Origin: Codonopsis lanceolata
Lineage: Eukaryota; Streptophyta; Magnoliopsida; Asterales; Campanulaceae
Assembly: GCA_013146195.2 (NCBI GenBank)
Contig: CM028377.1
Location: 21,753,980-21,817,979 of the forward strand
Length of the DNA stretch: 64,000 nucleotides
Reading direction: 5' to 3'
The position numbers were made by a program, and so were the translations under genes. A model generated the notes under the pieces. That model saw only the letters and a program-made list of their open reading frames with translations. It ran no database searches and was not told the DNA's origin. The first letter of the stretch is position 1; each line of letters starts with the position of its first letter. Below, one piece after another: positions 22,201 to 32,412 of the stretch.

Positions 22201-23300
22201 ATCCCCCCTTCATCCTCTTACATGATTTTATATTTACTTTCTCTCTCCTAATTCTTTAAATAAACAAACCTGACCGCCATAGCAGCTTTTATGAGATCAA
22301 AATCATCTAAATTCATAGCTTCTTCAACATCTTCTCAATTTTGATACTTTGTTTTAAACCATATGCATGTTGGTCGTATGCCCAATTTTATCCCGCAAAA
22401 TTGAAGAGTATTTCAATAAAACCCATAACTATTTCTCTTCATTCAAGCCCGTCTCTCTCTTTGATGAATTCATCGATAAGGTTTATGAGTTTTCTGGTAA
22501 TTGCATGTTTTTTTCAAGGGTTTTTAGTAAGTATACTCTATAGCCTTAGATTTCTACTTTAAGCACGACTTTTGCAGGGGAGAGAATGAGGGAGATCGGA
22601 GATGGAGCTTGGCTAGAATCGAAGGAGGACGACACTAGAGCTATGATAGGCATGACCAGAGTAGGAAGGGTTTGGGCCGGACATGGGAACTTGCACCCAG
22701 AGATGGCGGCGGCTATGGTGGGGCTAGCTGGAGATTGCAGTTATTACAGTGGACCCAGAAAGGGAACTTACACCGGGAGAAGATAGAAAGAGAGGGTGTG
22801 AGATTAGGGTTTGTACTTTTAATACATTTACTCCTTAACCGGATAAGGGATATGATATTTTCGCCCCGTACGTAAAAGATCACATGCTATTTAACGTGAA
22901 TTTTATAACGTCCGTGAGTGGTAGGGTGGAAAATGGGGGGGGGGGGGAAGTAAAGTCAGATACCATTATGGGACAAACTTTACATAGGGGTAAACTATAC
23001 AATTTTGTGGATACTTTGGGGGGGGGGATTTTAATTTGGTCATATAATTATTTTTGGATTATTAAAATAATTATTTATTATTTATATTTAAAAACATATT
23101 CTAAATATTAAATGGTTAACTAAATACTAAAGTTATAGCCAAAGCCTATTTTGTGCGCCAAGTAAAATGATAAAAATAATCTTCATGTGACATGCACATA
23201 CCATTTTTCGTTACTATTTTTAACGCCTATAGACGGGAGGGGACAAAGTGGGACAAATAGTAAAATAAGTTATGAAAGTGAGACACTTCGTAGGTTGGGG
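19287..23300 (+). repeat. Diverged tandem duplication (copy 1 about 19287-20690, copy 2 about 20691-21602 plus 23043-23300)
   Basis: GGGAAAGACATTATTAGA starts both copies (about 19277 and 20708). The two share, in the same order, TGTAGC.TGTTTAGT, TAATGTCAAGAAGAT, GCGTTTCTTGGT.ATGGTGATA, long GGTGGT-rich tracts, GAGTAATGCATTTTTT and, at the end, TAAATGGTTAACTAA-like and CAAGTAAAAT(A)TGA. Copy 1 carries about 400 bp (about 19500-19915) that copy 2 lacks. Copy 2 is interrupted by the Mutator-like element at 21603-23042. Neither copy contains a convincing ORF. Confidence 0.7.
21603..23042. mobile_element. Mutator-like element with long terminal inverted repeats and gene-like internal sequence (Pack-MULE candidate)
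   Basis: The ends are inverted copies over about 180 bp. The left begins GCCAAATTACAATCC then CCCAAAGTATCCACCAAAT, GTTTGTCCCATAATGGTAT and CACGTTAAATAACATGTG. The right end is the reverse complement of the same blocks. The flanks are TATAACTAT (21594-21602) and TATAATTAT (23043-23051), a 9-bp duplication with one mismatch. The tandem copy 1 still has TATAACTAT at the corresponding uninterrupted site. The 9-bp size fits Mutator-type transposition. There is no transposase. The inside holds a GC-richer segment at about 22570-22790 (open frame starting MREIGDGAWLESKEDDTRAM), possibly captured from a gene. Confidence 0.7.
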
Positions 23301-23344
23301 TGCAATGTGAGATTTGGTGTGTAATTTTGGGAGCTAATCATATT

Positions 23345-24235
23345 TTGGCCCCATCGAAATTAGTCCAAAATACAAATTTCCCCCTACAGTATCCACCAAA
23401 TCCACTTTGGCCCACAACGTAATTTTTTAGCATTTTCATATTCCATGTCAAATTTGGTGATGAGATGTTATGTCTGGTAATCGTAGTGATAAACATGGTG
23501 TGACAAATAGTGTTTAAGATCGAGAATTAATTACTCCAATCAAACCATAAACAATATCAACGGTGTCGATGAGAAATTTGTTGGAATTGAAGCTATAAAC
23601 GATGAACACAGATTGAACCATGATTTGCCTCATCATTGTTGTATACGTATGTGATGAATTTAAATATGGGATTTTAAATTTTTTGTGTATGCTTGTGTAT
23701 TATGTTGTACGAGGGAGAAATGGGGAAATTCTTTGTGTATGCTTGGTGTATGATTGTGTATTATATTGTACGTTTTTAAGTTTTTGATGGGTTCTTATTC
23801 GTGACGGCCTTGACACCTAAGTGTGATTATCTGATCTCGAGTTCAATATCACTGATATGATTCTGCTCTATATTTATTTATTTTTCTATATAATAATTTG
23901 AATAAAACATTTATACACTTTTGAGTTTTATCTCTCTTAAAATTTACATACGAGGTTATTGCCGGAAAAGATGCAGAGAAAGCGTTGTCGGAGAAGAAAA
24001 AAAAGAAGTTTCTCTTTGGAGCAAAGAAAGCGTTCCAAAAAAATGACTAAAATGCCCTACACGTGAAATACTATGTGCACATTAACGTCAGATTGGTAAC
24101 CTTCGTCGTGGCTAGGGGAAAACTAGAAAAGAATTATAAAATGAGATATGAAAATGACACAAAACATAGGTTGAGTGGCAAAGTGGAACTTTATAGATAC
24201 TTTGAGGGAATTTCATATTTTTAGTGTAAGTATAT
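23345..24235. mobile_element. Second, smaller element with related long inverted ends
   Basis: The left end (about 23360-23460) reads CCAAAATACAAATTTCCCCC, AGTATCCACCAAATCCACTTTGGCCCA and CATTTTCATATTCC. The right end (about 24130-24235) is an inverted, diverged version (AAAGTATCTATAAAGTTCCA, TGCCACTCAACCTA, TCATTTTCATATC in reverse complement). The block CC(C/T)(A/C)AAGTATCC(A)C is shared with the element 300 bp upstream, so both belong to one family. No transposase ORF is present. The edges and target duplication were not resolved. Confidence 0.5.
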
Positions 24236-25129
24236 AGATTTTGGGGTTGAAAGTTTGATTTCTCTAACGTAATATATTATATTTTCTAAAGGGAGTCATA
24301 AATTACAGAAACGACATAAACAAAGTCTCCAACAACAATGTGTTTATCTAAGATAGTAAGTTTGAATTATTTTCAATTCACACACTCATAAAAGTGAATG
24401 AATTCATGTTGGTAATAAAAAAAGAGAATGAAAATAACTAGCAAAAAATATAAATTTGTAGGATAAGTTGCTATACAATGACAAAGAGTATACATTATAA
24501 ATGACCGAAAACAAAGTATCAAAAAACTTAAAAGAACAACATCACAATTTATAAGTTTCAAAAATTGTAATGATTAAAATACAAAAAAAATCCAATAATT
24601 AAAAGTAAACAAAAAAAATAAAGAAACTAACAAATCATTTTTAAAAAATCATTAACACCACGTACAACGCACGTGAACCTTACTAATATGTTTAAAACAC
24701 ACATGCGCGTGTCTAAGCTAAGAAATATTCAAGGGAAAACTACATAAATGGTCCATGTAGTTTTTTATTTTTTGGCTTTTCGTCCTTGTACAAAAATTCT
24801 TTTGCTAGTGGTTCTTGTAACAATCAATTTCAACGAAGTTGATCATTCCATCTTGTTCTATTATTTTTTGGTCGTTAAGTTAATACACACGCGTTTCACG
24901 TGCATTTTTTACAGCATTTCGCCTTAAAAATTCAGGGACCAACTGTGTAGGTGGAAAAAATATTGTCCTTTCTCCCTCACACACACATATTTACGAGAAA
25001 GCTTGAAAGATATCGCTTCTAGATGTTCCCATTAAAAGCAAAAGTTATCAATCTCGTTTAACATATCTAGTGGAGCCGATGGTCTTGATTTCTTCTGTAG
25101 CACCCAAAGCGACCATGAAATCTGACTCC
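24236..25129. other. AT-rich intergenic region
   Basis: No gene or clear repeat. The short minus-strand open frames here are hydrophobic, AT-driven and lack any recognisable domain. Confidence 0.5.
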
Positions 25130-25384
25130 ATTCACGAACTGGATAGTATAAGATTAGAGAGAGAGACGAAGTCAATCATACAAGGTAGAGAAGAATAATA
25201 TGAAAGACTCGATTTTATTATGATGCTAGAGATAAATATTTATAGGGTTACAATGGGAGGAGGTAATCTCCTAGAAGGTTCTAGATCTATACAAAGATTT
25301 TCTTTCCTAATCTAATACAAAGATTAAGTTTCCTAAACTATATATAACAATATATACTTGAATATAATATTATGATATTATATT
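25130..25384 (-). mobile_element. LTR-like remnant (minus orientation)
   Basis: On the minus strand an AT-rich U3-like part is followed by CCTTCTAGGAGATTACC, a TATA-like CCCTATAAATATTTA and a pyrimidine-rich run with repeated TCTCTCTCTCTAATC. This is the usual order in small copia-type LTRs. No inverted-end target duplication or internal region was found, so a solo LTR is the best guess. Confidence 0.4.
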
Positions 25385-25463
25385 CCTAATAGATAGAAAC
25401 TAGAAATTTGATAGCCTGATACGAATTTACAGGCAGATTACTCAAAGCCTATAATTCATTTAT
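25385..25463 (+). repeat. 79-bp direct repeat, left copy
   Basis: Begins CCTAATAGATAGAAACTAG and ends ATAATTCATTTAT. It matches 27137-27215 with a single mismatch (AAACTAG against AACCTAG). The near identity shows a recent duplication that brackets about 1.67 kb containing the foldback-like element. Confidence 0.9.
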
Positions 25464-25466
25464 GAG

Positions 25467-25510
25467 GTGGTCTTCTGTAGGACGGTCTTACGGATCCTTA
25501 TCCGTAAGAC
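25467..25510. repeat. GACGGTCTTACGG hairpin
   Basis: GACGGTCTTACGGAT, a short spacer, then ATCCGTAAGACGGAG: two arms that pair over about 13 bp. The motif resembles short inverted-repeat ends of MITEs common in Caryophyllales genomes. Related, more degenerate GTCTTAC/CGTCTCACGG sequence is seen at 57.0-57.25 kb. Confidence 0.55.
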
Positions 25511-25693
25511 GGAGCCCCATTTAAAAATTTGCGGGTCATAATAAATAAATAATATGTTATAAAAATTCATAAAATGCAATTAGCTGAAGTGGTTCACGGA
25601 AAATGCATAAGGTTTAGTTCATAGCGCGCCTTGGTCAATTGTTCAAATCTCCCTCGTGCTATAATTAACTTTTATTACCAGAAATATGTTTTT

Positions 25694-26997
25694 TTTGCTC
25701 CGGTACCCCTGCATTTTCAAGGTTTGCCACCGTAATTCTTATGTTTTCCGGTCGTTAGCATCAATTGCCTTGAGATACTTAACGGATCTTAATGGACTTT
25801 AACAAAATGCTAAATGACACGTTTAAAGCCAAACGTGACACATTGAAAAGACAAAAGTGATATATTTTAAGGTTGAAAGTGACACTATAAAGGGTAATTT
25901 ATTATAATTCTTATTAAATACAAAATAATACTCTTAATACTAAAAAGTGACATTTTTAATACTAAAAATTGACAAATTTAATACTAAAAAATGACACTTT
26001 TAATACTAAAAAAATGAGAGAGTCATGGAGAAGAGGAATCAAAGAATTAAGAGTGTCACTTTTTAGTATTTAATGTGTCACTTTTTAGTATTACAAGGGT
26101 CACTTTTTAATATTAAGAGTGTCACTTTTTAGTATTAAATTTGTCACTTTTTAGTATTAAGAGTGTCACTTTTTAATATTAAGAGTGTCACTTTTTAGTA
26201 TTAAATTTGTCACTTTTTAGTATTAAGAGTGTCACTTTTTAGTATTAAGAGTGTCACTTTTTAGTATTAAGAGTGTCACTTTTTAGTATTAAATGTGTCA
26301 CTATTTAGTATTAAGAGTGTCACTTTTTAGTAATAAGAGTGTCACTATTTATTAATAAGAGTGTCACTTTTTAGTAATAAGAGTGTCACTTTTTAGTATT
26401 AAGAGGATCACTTTTTAGTATTATAAGAGTGTCACTTTTTAGCATTAAGTGTGTCACTTTTTAGTATTAAATGTGTCACCTTTTAGTATTAATAGTGTTA
26501 TTTTGTATTTTAATAAGAATTATAATAAATTTTTATTTATAGTGTCACATTTAATATTAAATGTGTCACTTTTTAAAATTAAGAGTGTCACTTTTTAGCT
26601 TTAAGAGTGTCATTTTTTAGTATTATAAGAGTGTCACTTTTTAGTATTAAGATTTAAGAGTGTTACTTTTTAGTATTAAGATTTAAGAGTGTCACTTTTT
26701 AGTATTAAGAATGTTACTTTTTAGTATTAAAAGTGTCACTTTTTAGTATTAAATGTGTCATTTTTTAGTATTAAAAGTGTTACTTTGTATTTTAATAAAA
26801 ATTATAATAAATTTTCATTTATAGTGTCACTTTTAACATTAAAATGTGTCATTATAATAAATTTTCATTTATAAGTCCGTTAGAATATGTCAAGTATCCC
26901 AAGCCAATTGATGACTAACGGAGCTGACAAATGATTAAATTGCAAAACATGAGAATTCGGCGACAAACATTGAAAGTGGAGGGGGCACCGTAGCAAA
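25694..26997. mobile_element. Foldback-like element with asymmetric arms carrying a minisatellite
   Basis: The two ends are inverted copies. The left reads TTTGCTCCGGTACCCCTGCA, TTTTCAAGGTTTGCCACCG, ATTCTTATGTTTT, then CATCAATTGCCTTGAGATAC. The right, reversed, reads TTTGCTACGGTGCCCCCTCC, TTTCAATGTTTGTCGCCG, ATTCTCATGTTTT, then CATCAATTGGCTTGGGATAC. Inward, both arms carry TTATTATAATT and copies of AATACTAAAAAGTGACAC: about four in the left arm and some 35 in the right. Long inverted arms made of short tandem repeats define foldback elements; the long ends could also be Mutator-like. There is no ORF. Target duplications were not resolved. Confidence 0.7.
26044..26800 (+). repeat. 20-22 bp minisatellite, consensus GTGTCACTTTTTAGTATTAA
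   Basis: About 35 units, mostly GTGTCACTTTTTAGTATTAAGA with single-base variants. The array is interrupted at about 26499-26550 by a TTTTGTATTTTAATAAGAAT block that recurs at about 26777-26830, which shows a second level of duplication. Inverted units lie at 25935-26015 in the other arm of the foldback element. Confidence 0.9.
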
Positions 26998-27136
26998 TAG
27001 AGGAAATGAACATAAAAACATCATTCAGTAGCTAGGGAGTTTCAAACTCGTGACCGAATTGGACCAAACCTTGAAAGTTTACTAAGAACCAACTCGGCTG
27101 GACCACTTTTCTGACTATTAATAATATATAACTTGA

Positions 27137-27215
27137 CCTAATAGATAGAACCTAGAAATTTGATAGCCTGATACGAATTTACAGGCAGATTACTCAAAGC
27201 CTATAATTCATTTAT
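27137..27215 (+). repeat. 79-bp direct repeat, right copy
   Basis: One mismatch from the copy at 25385-25463. The sequence beyond it differs (TTATTAAAAAGTGG here, TTATGAGGTGG there), so the two copies bound the duplicated or inserted block. Confidence 0.9.
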
Positions 27216-27249
27216 TAAAAAGTGGATGGACTGCTAAGTCATGGCCTGA

Positions 27250-27970
27250 AGGGGGGTGTTGGGGGTTACATAAACGGAAGACGACAGTAGGGACTAGGCA
27301 TGGCACTTGCATGCAAACAATGGAATAAAGAGAATGGGGCACTGGCTGGGCGACCGATGCAAGAAATGTAGTTGGGGTCAAGGCTGTTTGGAGATTGGTT
27401 TAAGAAACAAGCTAGCAAAGGGGATCGAGTCAGTCTAGCACATGCAAGGCACAGTGCAAAGGAGGGCTCGGCAGTCCTTGATTACTCCAATGAGTTTGTG
27501 GTACATTGGCGCAAGGGGGTTGGTTTCATTATAGGACAAGGCAAAGAGGGACAGCAGCTTGGAATACATAACGGCCGGTCAAAGGGTCCTGGTAACAGGA
27601 GGATTCACATAGTATTAGAGTTTAATTCTTTTCCTTTATTGTATTAAAGTCATACAAGGACTGTAGCTAGTTTAATGCTTTCTTAGTTAAGTTAAAATTC
27701 TTTTGCTTTCCTAGTTAGGATTGGAATGTTTAGTATAAATTAGGTAATTTCGTTTCTTTGTGTGGTGTGCAGAAACGGTAATAGAAAGGAGTTTTTGTTC
27801 TTTCATTGTGTCTTTTATTTCTTAAAGATTAGGGAAAAAATCACGAAGGTTTCTTTACGTTAGATGAATGAAATCTAACTGGTAAGCCTTAAAGCCTATC
27901 ATATCTACCCATCCCGTCAATCTATTTTATTTTTGTGTTTGTTCGAGTTCTAGGGCTGTTAAGGGGAAGT
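27250..27970 (+). mobile_element. LTR-like remnant, upstream copy
   Basis: This resembles 32830-33245 over about 300 bp. Shared blocks include TAGTATAAAT, AATAGAAA.GAG, GAGTTTTTGTTC/AAGTTTTTGTTCA, TTTTATTT.CTTAAA.ATTAG, TCTTTACGTTAG.TGA and the CCATCCCGTCAATCTATTTTATTTT tail. The TATA-like and poly-T blocks suggest an LTR. It lies upstream of the chromovirus remnant and in the same orientation as the other copy. No PBS was found. One weak ORF (27372-27647) inside it has no recognisable domain. Confidence 0.45.
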
Positions 27971-28184
27971 TTGGACAGCTTGTTGCTGTTGGGAAGAGTT
28001 TTTCGGCCAGCTTGTTATTTGGCTAGAAAAATCGCATCATAGCCAAAACTGCCGGAATCAACTAACCCTATATTACCCCCAAAAAATCCCTACCACATGC
28101 CCTATCGTAAAAACACACAAATACTAGCACGTCCTGACTTTCCAAGAGGTGACCAATCCAAATTAAATTTCAAAGACCCAACTA

Positions 28185-28770
28185 GTGGAAAAAAATATTG
28201 ATAAAAATTCTTACACACTTTTTTCTAATTATCTCTCTCTCTCTTCCCCCCCCCCTTACAAACCTACTCCACCCACAAATAGTCTAACATCAATCGCCAT
28301 TTTTCCCACTGGCATCGACGAAACGACGGTGGAGCTAAAGAACCTGAAGGTCGAAAGGGGAGATGAGATATCCTATGATTAATTTTCCTGAGTTGAGACC
28401 AGACTCTCTCTCTCTCTCTCTCTTTATATCTCTCCTTGCACTGGATACACTAACAAATATTCTTTGATGTACAAACACAAGCCACTTACGTACACTCAAC
28501 CCACTTACCCCAAAGCAAGTTTATGAAGATCAACTCAAGTTACTACAAGAGAGTTCGGCAAGTGAGAAAAAGAAAAAAGAAAGTGAAGAAGCCAAGAAAA
28601 AGGAGAGCTAATTGAGAGAAAACAAAAGTGAGAGGCCGGTTCCAATCACGAGTGATAGTTGTGAGATAGTCGGCCGGGCAAAAAGAGAGAAAAATTGAGT
28701 GAAAAAAAATAGTAAAAGAGAGGAGTGAGGAAAGAATATTGATTTTATGCTAGGCCAAGTGAGGTAAAAG
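28185..28770 (+). other. Decayed 5' part of the chromovirus, with microsatellites
   Basis: Short CT and C runs at 28230-28255 and a CTCTCTCTCT run at about 28405-28425. From about 28500 a Glu/Lys-rich reading (QVYEDQLKLLQESSASEKKKK) with stops precedes the RT region and is likely what remains of gag-protease sequence. No intact domain. Confidence 0.4.
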
Positions 28771-31631
28771 ATGCTATTTCTCTTTGCAAGCCAATTACCT
28801 TACTTATGTTTAGAGAGGCATGTTTGGTTACCAATGATGATTTGCTTAATTCTTTGCCTAGTACTGTATCTTCTCTTATACAGGATTATGATAATATTTT
28901 TCTCGAGGAAATTCCTATGGGATTACCGCCAATTAGAGGCATTGAGCATCAAATTGATTTTGTACATGGGGCTTCGATTCCAAATCGACCAGTGTTAGAA
29001 GCAATCCCGAAGAAACAAAGTAGCTTCAAAGACAAGTGGAGGAGCTTTTGAGAAAAGGACAAATAAGGGAGTATGAGTCCTTGTGCAGTTTCAGTGTTAC
29101 TAGTGCCCAAAAAGGATGGTAGTTGGAGAATGTGTGTGGATTGCCGAGCAATAAACAATATCACGGTAAAGTATGGCTATCTTATTCCTAGGTTAGATGA
29201 TATGCTTGATGAGTTGCATGGTTCCATCATATATACAAAACTTAATTTGCAACAAGGATACCATCAAATTAGAATGAGAGAGGGAGATGAATGGAAAACG
29301 ACTTTTAAAAGAAAACATGGTTTGTATGAGTGGTTACTTATGCCTTTTGGATTAACTAATGCATCTAGTACCTTTATGAGATTGATGAACCATGTTTTGA
29401 GGGCTTTCATTGAGATATTTGTGGTAGTATACTTTGATGATATCTTGATTTATAACAAAAACTTAGATGGGCATATTAAACATTTAAAATATGTTTTGGA
29501 TGTTTTGTGACAAGAAAAGTTATTTGTTAATCTTAGAAACTGTACTTTTTGCACAGATAATCTTGTCTTCCTTGGTTTTGTTTTTAGTTCTAAAGGTATA
29601 CATGCAGGTTGATAATGAAAAGGTGAGAGCTATACAAGAATGGAAGAGTCCTATGACTGTAGGAGAAGTGATGAGTTTTCATGGACTTACTGGTTTCTAT
29701 CGGAGGTTTGTGAAAGACTTTAGCACAATCGCAACACCATTGACCGAAGTTATCAAGAAAAGTGTGGGTTTCAAATGGGGTGATGCATAAGAAAAGGCTT
29801 TTCAAACACTCAAAGAAAATTTGACCAATGCACCCTTACTCGTCTTGCCCAACTTTGACAAAACTTTTGAGATTGAGTGTGATGCTTCCGGTATTGGGAT
29901 TGGTGTTGTATTGATGCAAGAAAGATAACCAATAGCATACTTCAATGAAAAGTTGGGTGGGGCATCCCTTAATTACCCTACCTATGACAAGGAGTTATAT
30001 GGTTTGGTGAGGGCCTTGGAGGTTTGACAACATTATCTTTAGCCTAAAGAGTTTGTCATTCACACGGATTATGAGTCCTTGAAACACTTGAAGGGACAAC
30101 AAAAGCTGAACAAGAGACATGCTCGATGGGTGGAGTTCATATAGACGTTTCCTTATGTCATTTGCTACAAGCAAGGTAAAGAGAATGTTGTTGTCGATGC
30201 ACTTTCTCGAAGGTACGCTTTAATTTCTCAAATGGATGCTAAGATGATATGATTTGAGCATATTAAACAATTGTATGCTGATGATCATGATTTTTGTGAT
30301 GCATATAAGTCTTGTGAGAAATTTTCTTTTGGGAAATTCTATAGACATGATGAGTTCATGTTTAGGGAGAACAAGTTGTGTGTGCCCAAATGTTCCCTAA
30401 GGGATTTGCTTGTGAGAGAGGCTCATGGGGGAGGTTTGATGGTTCACTTTTGGGTGGCTAAAACTTTGGCTATGTTGCATGAGGATTTCTTTTGGCCATA
30501 CATGAAAAGGGATGTTGAGAAACATTGTGGTAGGTGTGCGACTTGCTTACAAGCTAAGTCAAGAGTGAAAGCCCATGGTTTGTACATGCCTTTACCCATC
30601 CCTACTCATCCTTGGATTGATATATCCATGGATTTTATGTTAGGTTTGCCTAGGACTAAACATGGTTGTGATTCTATATTTGTTGTGGTGGATTAATTTT
30701 CTAAAATAACACATTTTATTCCATGTCACAAAAATGACGATGCTTTGCATGTTGCTAACTTGTTTTTTAGAGAGATAGTGAGACTTCATGGCATGCCTAG
30801 GACAAATGTGTCGGATAGAGATACAAAATTTCTTAGTTACTTTTGGAAAACTTTGTGGGGAAAATTGAGGACTAAATTATTATTTTCTACTACTTGTCAC
30901 CCACAAACGGAAGGTCAAATCGAGGTGGTTAATAGAACGTTATCTGCTTTGTTGTGGTCCATCCTTTCCAAGAATCTTAAGGCTTGGCAAGATTGTTTAC
31001 CACATGTGGAATTTGCTTATAATCGTGCTATACATTCTGTAACTAAGTATTTTCCTTTTGAAATTGTTTATGGCTTCAATATCCACTAAACCTTTTGGAG
31101 TTTATGCCATTACCTATGTCTGAGCAAGTGAATTTAGATAGCAAAAAGAGAGCGAAATTTGTGAAGCAATTACATGAGAGGGTATGGCTGAACATTGAAA
31201 GAAGAACAAAGCAATACACACGACAATCTAACAAGGGACGTAAACAATTGATTTTTGAACCTGGCGATTGGGTTTGGTTGCATATGTGCAAAGTGAGGTT
31301 TCCAGACAAACGAAAATATAAGTTAATACCACGAGGGGATGAACCTTTCCAAGTTCTTGAGCTTGTCAACAACAACACATACAAATTGGATTTGCAAGGT
31401 GAGTTTAATGTTAGTACAACTTTTGATGTTGCTTATTTACGTCCATATGATTTAGGTGATGATTTGAGGTCAAATCCTTTTGAAGAAGAAGGGAATGATG
31501 AGTCCCAAGACTCCCTTAAAGATCCAACTCCATTACGGATATCAAATGGCTCAATGACAAGAGCTCGTGCAAAGATGATTCAAGATGAAGCTCTTATGAT
31601 GGTTCGTGAAACACTAGAGATGGAAGCTTGA
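28771..31631 (+). pseudogene. Chromovirus-type Ty3/gypsy pol (RT, RNase H, integrase), many stops
   Basis: The domain order is clear. Pre-RT reads IPMGLPPIRGIEHQIDFVHG. RT reads MSPCAVSVLLVPKKDGSWRM, then LNLQQGYHQIRM, MPFGLTNASSTFMRLMNHVL and the catalytic VVYFDDILIY. RNase H reads FEIECDASGIGIGVVLMQE. The integrase zinc region follows (HCGRCATCLQAKSR), then the core (DISMDFMLGLPRTKHG, VSDRDTKFLSYFW, Glu in EGQIEVVNRTLS). The end reads FEPGDWVWLHMCKVRFPDKR and ends in DDLRSNPFEEEGND. It resembles the CRM/Reina branch and has no chromodomain that I can see. Stops at about 29508, 29788, 29926, 30027, 30142, 30250, 30694 and 31087 and a frame change near 29560 make it dead. Confidence 0.85.
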
Positions 31632-31724
31632 GCCATGAAGCATGAATGAATATCATGAAGACCCAAGTGAAATACATCAACATTATTCAAACGCTTGAGT
31701 GAACAAGTGTGGACATCAAGTCTG

Positions 31725-32290
31725 AATGCAATTAAGAGTAGAATAGGGTATGTGGGTGTTAGGGGCTGTTTGGGGTTGTTACATGTTTTTATTGTAAAAT
31801 AGGAAAGTAGGGTTTAGTTTCCTTTTGGAAGTCCAATTGTTAGGGGCTGTTTTAGTTTGCTTTTAGGATTCCTTTTGCTTCAAGTATTTAGGTTAGTTGT
31901 AAGCCTATATAAGGCATTTCTTTCATTGTAGAAGACACATTAGTTTTGCTAATTAAAATTGAGAGGGATTGTTCAATACTTGGTTCCTTGTGAACGTTTG
32001 CAAGCTTCCACAACAAGACCGTGGCTGTTTTGTGTGACTTATCAATTGGTAAACCCAACCAATTGTGGTGTTGATTCCCTTACACTTAGGTTGCAAGTGT
32101 CGTCAATCGAAGGTCTTGGTAACCAGTCCGAGGTTGTCGCTTGCGTGGACTAGATGTCGACGTGCCACCCAACGAATTGAGTTCATATCCATAGAATATG
32201 TGTTGCTTCAAGGAGTCATCTTCGATTCTCTTGCGGAGGTGCGTATCACTAGAGGAGCAAGATTTCGCGAGTAAGAATAAGAGGATGTGG
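31725..32290 (+). mobile_element. Probable 3' LTR of the chromovirus remnant
   Basis: It starts about 90 bp after the pol stop. GTGGGTGTTAGGGGCTGTTT opens it, TAAGCCTATATAAGGCATTT (31898-31917) is a good TATA region, and GGTTCCTTGTGAACGTTTGC and later blocks follow as expected for R-U5. No upstream LTR matching it was found, so the 5' LTR is lost or replaced. The edges are approximate. Confidence 0.5.
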
Positions 32291-32412
32291 CTTGTATTTA
32301 TCTTGGCCAGAGTGGGGGATGAAGGCTAGTTGCTGACGGCTATGACTACCATTTGATGCGAGAGCAAGGAGGGTAAGAGGGAATTGATCAAATCAAGGAT
32401 TGATGACAAAAC

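Noticed and set aside
26044..26800. CRISPR-like array
   Set aside because: The units are contiguous with no unique spacers, and the DNA is eukaryotic; it is a minisatellite.
27372..27647. 91-codon plus-strand frame
   Set aside because: Lies in an LTR-like remnant, has no domain I recognise, and is not shared with the related copy at 32.4-33.2 kb.
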